Origin: SXMI01 sp964391365 | Lineage (GTDB): Bacteria; Actinomycetota; Acidimicrobiia; Acidimicrobiales; Microtrichaceae | Direction of reading: 5' to 3' | Assembly (NCBI GenBank): GCA_964391365.1 | Contig: CAYMKW010000032.1 | Coordinates: 1-26,719 of the forward strand | Length of the DNA: 26,719 nt | In this document: positions 14,826-22,521 of the stretch, one piece after another | How positions within the stretch are numbered: the stretch's first letter is position 1 | Layout of the letters: the number at the start of each line of letters is the position of its first letter | Program-made: the position numbers and the translations under genes | The notes under the pieces: model-generated | Told to the model about the DNA's origin: nothing | Database searches by the model: none | What the model saw: only the letters and a program-made list of their open reading frames with translations

Positions 14826-16163
14826 GTGTCGAACTTCGTGGACGAGTGCGCCCTCAACGTCCGCGGCGGCGACGGTGGAGCCGGCTGTGTGTCGTTCCGT
14901 CGGGAGTCGCACACGCCGATGGGCGGTCCCGACGGTGGCGACGGCGGATCGGGTGGCGACGTGTGGCTGGTCGCCGACCGGAACGTCGCCTCCCTCCTGT
15001 CGTTCCGTGATCACCCGCACCGTCGGGCGACCTCGGGTTCCCACGGTTCGGGCCGGAAGCGACACGGCGCCCGCGGTCGGGACCTCGAGGTTCCGGTCCC
15101 GATCGGCACCCAGGTGCGGGACCGCGACGGGCAGGTGCTGGCCGACCTGATCGGCCCAGGTGACCGCTGGCTGGCGGCCGCCGGTGGGGTCGGGGGCAAG
15201 GGCAACGCGCGGTTCCTGTCCAACCGCCGCCGGGCCCCCGCCTTCGCCGAGCAGGGTGAGGAGGGCGAGGAACGCTGGGTGTGGATGGAGTTGAAGCTCC
15301 TCGCCGACGTCGCCATCATCGGGTTCCCGAACGTGGGGAAGTCCACGCTGATCTCCCGGATCTCGGCGGCCCGACCCAAGATCGGTGACTACCCGTTCAC
15401 GACGCTCGAGCCGCAGCTGGGCGTGGTCCGGCTCGGTGACGGCCAGGACGTCTTCGAGATGGTGGTGGCCGACATTCCCGGCCTGATCGAGGGTGCGGCC
15501 GACGGGAGGGGGCTGGGTCACCGCTTCCTCCGCCACGTGGAGCGCGCCCGGGTCCTGCTGGTGCTCTGTGACCTCTCGCCCTTCGCCGAGCTCTCCCCGT
15601 CGGCCCAGCTCGACGTCCTGCTCGATGAGCTAGGCCGCTACCAGCAGGAGCTGGTGGAGCGTCCCCGGCTGGTGGTGGGTTCGCGTGCCGACCTGGCCGA
15701 GCCGGCCGTGCTCGAGTCCTGGGCCCCCGAGCCGGCGCTGTCCTCCGTCACCGGGGAGGGGATCGACGGGGTGCTCGGTGGACTGCGGCGTCTCGTCGAG
15801 GCGGCGCGGCTCGACGACGGCGGGACCGAGGGGTTCGTCACCCTGCGGCCCGTGCCCGAGGGCGTGCAGGTCGTCCGCCACGACGACGCCAGCTTCGAGG
15901 TCGTCGGCCGGGCGGCGCTCCGGGCCGTCGGACTATCCAGCCTGGAGGACCTCGACGCGCTCGACGAGGCCCGTCGGCGCCTCGACCGCCTCGGCGTCGA
16001 CCGGGCGCTGGCGCGCGCCGGGGCCCGGGACGGCGATGTGGTCCACATCGGCGCCTTCACCTTCACCTTCGAGTCGGCGGACCAGTTGGACCTGCAGCCC
16101 TTCGACGAGGCGACCGGGAACCGGGTCGCCGCCGGGAACGACGACGACGGGGACGGAACGTGA
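14826..16163 (+). CDS. obgE: GTPase ObgE/CgtA
   Basis: A ribosome-associated GTPase required for 50S maturation and linked to stress responses. The domains in order are the glycine-rich Obg fold (residues 1 to about 158; SNFVDECALNVRGGDGG, GGPDGGDGGSGGDVW), the G domain with G1 G166-FPNVGKST and G3 D216-IPG, and the C-terminal OCT domain (about 335-425; FVTLRPVPEGVQV to VHIGAFTFTFE). The G4 guanine-recognition motif is atypical: the expected NKxD reads S286-R-A-D289. G5 reads SSVTGEG. The 445-residue length suits actinobacterial Obg proteins with an OCT domain. Its end overlaps proB by 4 bases (GTGA). Confidence 0.96.
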   Translation: MSNFVDECALNVRGGDGGAGCVSFRRESHTPMGGPDGGDGGSGGDVWLVADRNVASLLSFRDHPHRRATSGSHGSGRKRHGARGRDLEVPVPIGTQVRDRDGQVLADLIGPGDRWLAAAGGVGGKGNARFLSNRRRAPAFAEQGEEGEERWVWMELKLLADVAIIGFPNVGKSTLISRISAARPKIGDYPFTTLEPQLGVVRLGDGQDVFEMVVADIPGLIEGAADGRGLGHRFLRHVERARVLLVLCDLSPFAELSPSAQLDVLLDELGRYQQELVERPRLVVGSRADLAEPAVLESWAPEPALSSVTGEGIDGVLGGLRRLVEAARLDDGGTEGFVTLRPVPEGVQVVRHDDASFEVVGRAALRAVGLSSLEDLDALDEARRRLDRLGVDRALARAGARDGDVVHIGAFTFTFESADQLDLQPFDEATGNRVAAGNDDDGDGT

Positions 16164-17251
16164 GGGTCACCGTCAAGATCGGCACCTCGAGCCTGACCGA
16201 CGAGTCCGGTCGGATCGACGTCGGGGCCGTGGCGAAGGTCGCGGCCGAGGTCGCCGCCGCCCGCGACGACGGCCACGAGGTGTTGGTCGTCACCTCCGGT
16301 GCCGTGGCCGCCGGGCTCCCCGCACTCGGGATCGAGGCCGCGAACCGTCCCCGGGACGCCCGGACCCTGCAGGCGGTCTCGGCCGTCGGTCAGGCGCAGC
16401 TCGTCCAGACCTGGTCGGACGCACTCGCCGCCCACGGGCTGGTGGCCGGACAGGTGCTGCTCGCCCCGCTCGACTTCATGGTCCGCACGCAGTACCTGCA
16501 CGCCCGCTCGACGGTCGACCGGCTGCTCGAGCTCGGCGTGGTGCCGGTGGTGAACGAGAACGACGCCACCGCCGACGACGAGATCCGCTTCGGTGACAAC
16601 GACCGCATCGCGGCCCTGCTGGCCCAGCTGGCCGGCTGCGACCTGCTGCTGCTGCTCACGGATGCGCCCGGACTGATGGACGCCGACCCGCGGATCGATG
16701 AACGGGCGTCGCTGATCGAGGAGATCGTCGAGGTGGACCAGGACCTCGAGCGCCTGGCCGGGGGAGCGGGGACCTCCCGGGGGTCGGGCGGGATGGCCTC
16801 CAAGTTGGCGGCCGCCAAGATGGCCTCGTGGGCGGGGGTGCGGGCCGTCATCGCCCAGGCCGATCGGCCCGGGGTGGTGGCCGATGCGCTCGCCGGCGTG
16901 TCCGGCGTCGGCACGGTCGTGCAGCCCCGCGGATCCCGTCTGTCGGCGCGCAAGCTGTGGATCGCGTTCGCGGTGGCCCCGGGCGGCACGGTCGTCGTGG
17001 ACGCCGGCGCGGCGCGGGCGCTGCTGGGCGGGGGGCGTTCGCTGCTCGCCGCCGGGGTGGAGCGGGTCGAGGGTTCCTTCACCTCGGGTGCGGCCGTCGA
17101 GATCATGGGCCCGGAGGGTGTCGTGGCGAAGGGCATCGTCTCGGTCGGTGCCGACGAGCTCCGCTCCATGGCCGGCCAGCGGTCGGCCGACCTGGACGGC
17201 GGATCGGGTGCGGTCGTCCACGCGGACGACCTGGTGGTCCTGCCGGGCTGA
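16160..17251 (+). CDS. proB: Glutamate 5-kinase
   Basis: The first enzyme of proline synthesis, phosphorylating glutamate for reduction by ProA. The amino-acid-kinase domain shows VKIGTSSLTDESGRID, VTSGAVAAGL, VVPVVNENDATADDEIRFGDND, LLLLTDAPGLMDADPR, and GSGGMASKLAAA. A C-terminal PUA domain (about residues 270-355) is present. The 363-residue length is typical. The GTG start overlaps the obgE stop by 4 bases, so it is coupled to obgE. Its stop lies 13 bases from the convergent pspA stop. Unlike the usual proB-proA arrangement, proA lies 7.7 kb away. Confidence 0.96.
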   Translation: MRVTVKIGTSSLTDESGRIDVGAVAKVAAEVAAARDDGHEVLVVTSGAVAAGLPALGIEAANRPRDARTLQAVSAVGQAQLVQTWSDALAAHGLVAGQVLLAPLDFMVRTQYLHARSTVDRLLELGVVPVVNENDATADDEIRFGDNDRIAALLAQLAGCDLLLLLTDAPGLMDADPRIDERASLIEEIVEVDQDLERLAGGAGTSRGSGGMASKLAAAKMASWAGVRAVIAQADRPGVVADALAGVSGVGTVVQPRGSRLSARKLWIAFAVAPGGTVVVDAGAARALLGGGRSLLAAGVERVEGSFTSGAAVEIMGPEGVVAKGIVSVGADELRSMAGQRSADLDGGSGAVVHADDLVVLPG

Positions 17252-17264
17252 GCCCTCAGGCCGT

Positions 17265-18062
17265 TCAGGCCGTGGCGGGAGGTTCCTCGGCGGTCTCGCC
17301 CGTGGACGTGGCCGGTGTGCCGGTCGCCGGCGCAGCGGCCTCACCGATGCCGAGCTTGGAACGGATCTCGGAGAGTCGGGCCTGCGCCTCGACGTTGACC
17401 GCCGCCTGCTCGATCTCGACCATCCGGGACTCGACCGACATGTCCTGGATCTCGGCCATGCCCTTCGCCTTGGCGTAGCGGCTCTCGATCTTCTCCTTCA
17501 CCTCGGCGAGGGTCGGGACGTCGTCGCCGACCTGCTCGCTCAGGGTGGCCATGGCGGAGTTCATCTGCTCCTGCATCTTCGCCTGGTCGAGCTGCGAGAG
17601 CAGGCGCTGCTTCTCGGCGAGCTTCTGTTGCAGGACCCGGGAGTTCTGCTGGACGGCGGCCTTGGCCTGCTCGGCGGCCTGGGTGGCCTGCAGGGACAGC
17701 GTCTTCAGTCCCTCGATGTCCTGCTCCTTGGCGATCAACTGGTTGGCGATGGCCTCGGCGGCGGTCGTGTACTCGGTGGCCTTGGCGGCGTCACCCGAGC
17801 GGTTGGCCTCGTCGGCCATGAGCAGGGCCTGCTGGGCGTTGCGGTTGAGCTGTTCGAGCTGGCCCAGGGCCTCGTCGAGTCGGATCTGGGTCTGCTTCTG
17901 GTTGGCGATCACGTTGGCCGCCTGCTCCTTGAGCCGGCGGTGCTGCTCCTGGGCCTCGGTGATGGCCTGCTCGAGCTGGATCTTGGGGTCGGCGGCCTCG
18001 TTGAAGGCGCTGTTCAGCTTGGCGCCGAGGTACTTCCAGAACCGCTTGATCGACTTCCACAT
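17265..18062 (-). CDS. pspA: PspA/IM30 (Vipp1) family membrane-stress protein
   Basis: A peripheral membrane protein that forms helical assemblies and protects or remodels stressed membranes. The 265 residues are almost entirely long amphipathic and coiled-coil helices: N-terminal MWKSIKRFWKYLGAKLNSAF, DPKIQLEQAI, KEQAANVIANQKQ, and heptad-rich stretches to about residue 235. The C-terminal 30 residues are a Pro/Thr/Ala tail. The ATG has GAGGAG 7 bases upstream. It is last in a six-gene minus-strand block, behind murJ, with a candidate promoter overlapping the murJ stop. No phage-shock regulator or other psp gene is visible. Confidence 0.93.
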   Translation of the reverse strand: MWKSIKRFWKYLGAKLNSAFNEAADPKIQLEQAITEAQEQHRRLKEQAANVIANQKQTQIRLDEALGQLEQLNRNAQQALLMADEANRSGDAAKATEYTTAAEAIANQLIAKEQDIEGLKTLSLQATQAAEQAKAAVQQNSRVLQQKLAEKQRLLSQLDQAKMQEQMNSAMATLSEQVGDDVPTLAEVKEKIESRYAKAKGMAEIQDMSVESRMVEIEQAAVNVEAQARLSEIRSKLGIGEAAAPATGTPATSTGETAEEPPATA

Positions 18063-18086
18063 GGGTCACTCCTCTCGCTGCGGGAA

Positions 18087-18115
18087 CCCCGCGTGCCGGA
18101 CCGGCGGGGAGCCTA
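18087..18115 (-). promoter_or_regulatory. Candidate internal promoter and hairpin before pspA
   Basis: On the minus strand, TAGGCT (18115-18110) overlaps the murJ stop codon TAG and is identical to the hexamers at 8309 and 26328. It would give pspA its own transcript with a leader of about 40 bases including the GAGGAG site. Directly after it, CCCCGC and GCGGGG (18109-18104 and 18092-18087) can pair across an 11-base loop. Whether this is a promoter, an attenuator or chance cannot be settled here. Confidence 0.35.
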
Positions 18116-19873
18116 GTTGGACATCGACCGTCCTCGGCTCCGCCATCCACGGCGCAAGCGGTCGACCGCCGGCTCGAAGCCGCTCGGCCGCAGGAGGAAC
18201 GTGGCGCCGACGAAGGCCGCCAGGCCCACCGCCAACCCGACGACGACCTCGAGCAGCGCCCGGTCCTCGGAGGCCGGGCGGAGGATCTCGAAGGTGGCGA
18301 CCAGGGCCACGGCCACCACCGCCCCGACGGCGACGGAGCGTGCCAGCGCGGTGAGCCCGGCGCGACCGAGCAGCGCACCCGGCTCCTCGCCGCCGTCCCG
18401 TCGGACCGCCCGGTGCAGCGCCACGAGGGCGGCGACGACGATGACCCAGTAGGACAGGGAGTAGGCCAGCGCCAGCCCGGCGGCGTCCAGCGCCGCGGTG
18501 AGCGGGAACATGATGGCCACGTTCAGGATGTTCTGGGTCAGGTTCAGCCAGAACGGAGTGCGGGTGTCCCGCCGGGCGTAGAAGGCCCGGACCACGAACA
18601 GGTAGACGGCGAAGGCCGGGAGCCCGACGGCGAAGCCCTGGAGCATCTCGGCGGTGAGCGCCGTGTCCGCCGCCGTGAAACTGCCCCGCTGGAGGACGAG
18701 CTGGACGAGCGGGCGGGCCAGCAGGACGACGCCGACGGCCGAGGGCACCATGAACGCCAGCAGCAGGCTGGTCCCCTCGGTGAACCTCCGCCGGAAGTCC
18801 CCGGTGCGGCCGTCGGTGGCGGCCTCGGCCAGCTCGGGGAGCGAGGCGGTGGTGATCGACACGGCGATGAGTCCGTAGGGGAGCTGGAAGAACGCGAACG
18901 CGTACGTGAAGGCCGAGAGCGTCCCCGGCTGCAGGGTGACGGCGAGCCCGAGGATGATCAGGAACGCCACCTGGTTGGCGGCGGCGAAGCCGACGACCCA
19001 GCCCGAGACCGACAGGAGCTGGCGGACCGCCGGATGGCGAGGCCTGAACCGCCAACGGAGCCGGAGGTCCGACCGGCGCAGCGACGGGACGAGCGCGAAC
19101 GCCATGGCGGCGACGCCGAGCGTGGTCCCCAGGCCCAGGACCCACAGCTGGAGGGTGCTGCGGTCGCTGGCGATCCACGTGACGCTGATCAGCGCGGCGG
19201 CCGCCGTGATGACGTTGGTGAGGATCGGTGCGAACGCCGGGGGGGCGAACCGCCTGCGGGCGTGCAGCAGGGCGGTGAACAGGGTGACGAGTCCGTAGAA
19301 GAGCACCTGCGGCAGCAGCAGCCCCATCAGGTCGTCGCCGAGGGCCAACTGCTGGCGGCGCTGCTCACCCTCGAGCGGCAGGGCGAACAGCAGGTTGATC
19401 ACCGGGGCGAGCAGGGTCAGCGCGAGCGTCAGGGCGACGATCGCCACGAACGAGACCGTCGTGAGCACCGACGCGGTGTCGTCGTCCGGATCGTCGAGCG
19501 ATCGGACGAACAGCGGAACGAGCGTCGAGCTCAGGACACCGCCGAGCACCAACTCGTAGAGGATGTTCGGCGTCGTGTTCGCCAGGTTGTAGACGTCGGC
19601 GACCTCGCTCAGCCCCAGGGCGGCGGTGAGCGCCGCGATCCGCAGGAGTCCCGTCGCACGGGAGAGGGAGGTGCCCACCGCCGGCAGCGCACTGGCCTGC
19701 AACAGGCTGCGCGACCGCCGCGCCGCCAGCCCGTCGTCACCCCGCTCGGCGCTCAGGTCCTGTTCGGTCAGGGCGACGACCGCCTCGTCGTCGCCGACCG
19801 CCCCCGCGAAGGCGACCTCCTCGGCCAGGTGGTTCCGTTCGCCGACCCCGGATGATCGGTCCTCGCCGCTCAC
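18113..19873 (-). CDS. murJ: MurJ (MviN) family lipid II flippase
   Basis: A MATE-like polytopic protein that flips lipid II across the membrane for peptidoglycan synthesis. About 14 hydrophobic helices lie between residues 60 and 570. Family stretches are TSLSRATGLLRIAALTAALG, DVYNLANTTPNILYELVLGGVLSST, and QLPYGLIAVSITTASLPELAE, followed by RAFYARRDTRTPF. The first roughly 55 residues are an acidic hydrophilic cytoplasmic extension absent from short MurJ proteins. The protein lacks a clear C-terminal kinase-like domain, which some actinobacterial MviN proteins carry. The GTG start overlaps the upstream gene by 4 bases. Placement beside pspA and an SBP-VWA cluster is unusual to my knowledge. 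Confidence 0.93.
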   Translation of the reverse strand: MSGEDRSSGVGERNHLAEEVAFAGAVGDDEAVVALTEQDLSAERGDDGLAARRSRSLLQASALPAVGTSLSRATGLLRIAALTAALGLSEVADVYNLANTTPNILYELVLGGVLSSTLVPLFVRSLDDPDDDTASVLTTVSFVAIVALTLALTLLAPVINLLFALPLEGEQRRQQLALGDDLMGLLLPQVLFYGLVTLFTALLHARRRFAPPAFAPILTNVITAAAALISVTWIASDRSTLQLWVLGLGTTLGVAAMAFALVPSLRRSDLRLRWRFRPRHPAVRQLLSVSGWVVGFAAANQVAFLIILGLAVTLQPGTLSAFTYAFAFFQLPYGLIAVSITTASLPELAEAATDGRTGDFRRRFTEGTSLLLAFMVPSAVGVVLLARPLVQLVLQRGSFTAADTALTAEMLQGFAVGLPAFAVYLFVVRAFYARRDTRTPFWLNLTQNILNVAIMFPLTAALDAAGLALAYSLSYWVIVVAALVALHRAVRRDGGEEPGALLGRAGLTALARSVAVGAVVAVALVATFEILRPASEDRALLEVVVGLAVGLAAFVGATFLLRPSGFEPAVDRLRRGWRSRGRSMSN

Positions 19874-20637
19874 GCCGCGCCCGGCCCGGTGGCGGGACCC
19901 GGGGCTGGGCCGGAGGCGGCGCTCGTCTCCTCGATGGCCTGTCGGAGCGACTCCATCTCACCGACGATCGAGTCGACCTCGGTGTCGAGCCCGCCCAGTT
20001 CGGAGCTGTCGGACTGGGTGACCGACAGCTCGACGGTCCGGGTCACCGCCTCGTCGATCCGGGCGTCGAGCAGCCGCATGCGGTCCCAGGTGGACTGGAT
20101 GGTGGCGTCCAGTCGACCGGCCGCGGCCAACTGGGACTCGAGCGCCTCGACGACCCGGGCGTTGCCGCCGGCGTCGCCGTAGGTGCGGGCGGCGTCGAGC
20201 TCCGCCTGGATGGCCCGGGCGTCGATCCGCTGGCGGCCCTGCTGCAGCACGTTCCCCGCAGAGGCGACCCGACCGGCCTCGGCCACCGCCACGTCGAGTC
20301 GACCGCCCAGGTCGGCGAGCCGGTCACGGAGCGGTCCCGGCCGGACCGACCCGAGCGCGTCGTCGAACCGGCGGCGGGCGAGGAGCACTCCCTCGAGCAG
20401 GCTCCGCCACGGCTCGGCCAGTTGTCGGGGCGAGACCGTCGGTCGGTTCGGGTCCCCCGGCACGGCTGCCAGCACCCGGATGGCCCAGGCGCCCAGTGCC
20501 CCGACGACGGCGCCGATCGGACCCAGTCCGATCAGGATCCCGGCCGCGGCGCCCGCACCGGCGGCGACGATCGCCGACGGCGAGGTGGTCGCAGTGGCGA
20601 CCCGCGGGGTCAGGAAGCGGTCACGGAACGAGGCCAC
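19870..20637 (-). CDS. Uncharacterised membrane coiled-coil protein
   Basis: I do not recognise a named family. The 255 residues begin with about 20 polar residues, then a Gly/Ala-rich hydrophobic region at about 21-58 (SAIVAAGAGAAAGILIGLG and AVVGALGAWAIRVLAAV) long enough for two short membrane helices forming a hairpin. The rest (about 75-240) is charged and helical with coiled-coil character, predicted cytoplasmic, ending in a Pro/Gly/Ala tail. The start is a GTG, and the end overlaps murJ by 4 bases, implying coupled expression. The 66-base gap before it holds no clear terminator or promoter. A membrane-anchored partner of MurJ or PspA is a guess from context only. Confidence 0.75.
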   Translation of the reverse strand: MASFRDRFLTPRVATATTSPSAIVAAGAGAAAGILIGLGPIGAVVGALGAWAIRVLAAVPGDPNRPTVSPRQLAEPWRSLLEGVLLARRRFDDALGSVRPGPLRDRLADLGGRLDVAVAEAGRVASAGNVLQQGRQRIDARAIQAELDAARTYGDAGGNARVVEALESQLAAAGRLDATIQSTWDRMRLLDARIDEAVTRTVELSVTQSDSSELGGLDTEVDSIVGEMESLRQAIEETSAASGPAPGPATGPGAA

Positions 20638-20703
20638 GGCCCCAAGGGTTGCAGATCGTCCGGGTGGCCGGGTGCCACGACGGTCGCGGTCGGCCCGGCG
20701 GGC

Positions 20704-22521
20704 TCAGAAGTTGCTGATGACCGACGTGAAGACGGCGTCGATCGTGGTGGCGTCGGTCGCCTGGTAGGCCGTTGCGTTGGAGGCCTCGGCGATCCGCTTC
20801 AGCTCCGCCGGGTTGGCCCCGGACCCGTAGGCGACGGTGAAGATGCGGACCGGCGTGGTGTTCTCGCCGTCGTTGGCGTTGGCGACGCTGGCGAGCAGGG
20901 CCTCGAGCTGCCGGGTGTCGTCGGAGGTGTCGCCGTCGTCGTTGACCCCGTCGGTCAACAACACGACGGCGTTGATGCGCTCGGCGTCGAAGGCGGCGAC
21001 GAGTTCGTCGTAGGACCGCTGCGTGACGTCGTAGAGCGGCGTGCCGTTCAGCGGTGTGAGCCCGTCGACCTGCCTGCGGAGCCGCTCCCGGTTCGGGCCC
21101 ACCGGTTCGATCGGGCTCAGGTCCTTGAACGTGGCGGTGCCGTCGCCGGACCCGGTGGTGAAGACACGGAGACCGACCAGATCGTCGTCCTTGAACTCAT
21201 CGAGGCCGTCGACCACGGCCTGTTTGGCGAGGTCGAGCTTGGTGGGGCCGAACGGGTCCTCGGGATCGGCCGGATCGCCCATGGAGCCGGAGACGTCCAG
21301 GACCAGCAGGACGCGGGCGCCCTTGCGCTGCTGCGCCCAGTTCGCGAGCAGCTGGTTCATGACCTGGCCGGACGGGGTCTCGAGCAGCGTCTGCGGCTGG
21401 GCCGGGTCGACGCCGTTCGCCGTCGAGATCGGTTCGCCGAGTGCCACGTCGGGGTTGCCGGGCCGGAACCCCGCGGCCAGGACCCGCTGCTGGTTCTCGG
21501 GTCGCAGCACGAACTCCTCGAACTGCTCGGCGCCCGCCCGCTGCTGGGGTGTGACCCAGTCCGCATCCAGGATGTACAGCGGGTTGTCGGAGAAGATCGT
21601 CCCCTCGGTGGGGTAGATGGCGACGAGCGGGATCCGGGGCGGTCGCAGCTGTTCGCCCTGCTCCAGCACGCCGTCCGGATCGCCGCGGTTGTAGTCGATC
21701 ACCGACTTCTCCTCGACGGCGACCGCCGAGGCGTAGTTGAGCGCTGTGCCCCGACGATCCGCCCGGAACCAGTTGTTGAGGAAGGTCATGGTGATGTCGC
21801 CGTAGTGGACGACGGAGGACTCGATGTCGGTGCCGAACTGGACGACCTGCGGGTTGGCGAGGTCCTCGCTGGACAGACCGGCCGTCTTGCCGGTCGCGGC
21901 GTAGCTCTGGGCGATGAGCGCCGACAGTCCCGACGTGGAGAAGTTCGGGTTGGTCTTGCCGAGCTCGAAGGCACCCCACTCAGGGTGGCCCAGGTCCGCC
22001 CACCCGGTGGGCGAGTTCGCCAGTCGGAGGATGTCGGCCCAGCCGACCGGCTGCTCGGGCCAGCCGAGTGCCTCGGCCATCGGCTTGGGCATCGCGATCA
22101 CGAGCGGCGTGAGCATGAACGAGGTGGCCTGTTCGCTCACCAGCGGCGGCCGACCCTCGGCGGCCAGCCGGGCGTTCAGGACCTGTCCCCAGGAACTCGC
22201 CGCCGGCGACCAGATCGTGGGCCGGGGACCGTCGGTGGCGACGTCCCACCCCTCGGCCAGTGCCGCCGCCGCCGCCCCCGAGGACATCTTGGTGACCTGG
22301 ACGTCGATGCAGGTGCCCTCGACGTTCGCGCCCGAGGCGTTGAACGACTCGGCCAGCTCGCCGAGCAACTGGATCTTCTCGGACGAGACGGTGACGTCCA
22401 CGGGGATGCACTCGCTGCGTCGGGTCGATGCGCCCGAGCCCTCCTCGGACCCGGAGCAGGCGGCCCCGAGCAGCGCGCCCGCCAGCAGCAACGCAACCGC
22501 AGCGATGGGCCGCCGGGTCAC
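20704..22521 (-). CDS. Lipoprotein with solute-binding domain fused to von Willebrand A domain
   Basis: A predicted lipid-anchored extracytoplasmic protein of 605 residues. The signal peptide (RRPIAAVALLLAGALLGAAC) has a lipobox-like end with C22 as the lipidation site; the residue at -3 is Gly, which is not the consensus. Residues about 30-370 form a solute-binding fold (VDVTVSSEKIQLLGELAESFN, FMLTPLVIAMPKPMAEALGW, GDITMTFLNNWF). Residues about 395-600 form a VWA domain with an intact MIDAS: D409-x-S-x-S413, T494 and D524 (LLTDGVND). The GTG at 22521 overlaps the previous stop by 4 bases and is preferred; an ATG at 22536 would add five residues. No transporter permease is nearby, so a ligand-sensing or adhesion/scaffold role seems likelier than uptake; that is inference. 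Confidence 0.88.
   Translation of the reverse strand: MTRRPIAAVALLLAGALLGAACSGSEEGSGASTRRSECIPVDVTVSSEKIQLLGELAESFNASGANVEGTCIDVQVTKMSSGAAAAALAEGWDVATDGPRPTIWSPAASSWGQVLNARLAAEGRPPLVSEQATSFMLTPLVIAMPKPMAEALGWPEQPVGWADILRLANSPTGWADLGHPEWGAFELGKTNPNFSTSGLSALIAQSYAATGKTAGLSSEDLANPQVVQFGTDIESSVVHYGDITMTFLNNWFRADRRGTALNYASAVAVEEKSVIDYNRGDPDGVLEQGEQLRPPRIPLVAIYPTEGTIFSDNPLYILDADWVTPQQRAGAEQFEEFVLRPENQQRVLAAGFRPGNPDVALGEPISTANGVDPAQPQTLLETPSGQVMNQLLANWAQQRKGARVLLVLDVSGSMGDPADPEDPFGPTKLDLAKQAVVDGLDEFKDDDLVGLRVFTTGSGDGTATFKDLSPIEPVGPNRERLRRQVDGLTPLNGTPLYDVTQRSYDELVAAFDAERINAVVLLTDGVNDDGDTSDDTRQLEALLASVANANDGENTTPVRIFTVAYGSGANPAELKRIAEASNATAYQATDATTIDAVFTSVISNF

Noticed and set aside
13221..15536. 771-residue minus-strand open frame across the dGTPase-like gene and the start of obgE
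   Set aside because: It runs in a different frame from the supported dGTPase-like gene and antisense to obgE; composition is Arg/Gly/Pro-rich with no family motif.
17245..17255. GGGCT-G-AGCCC palindrome between proB and pspA as a terminator
   Set aside because: A one-base loop cannot form a hairpin and no T-run follows on either strand.
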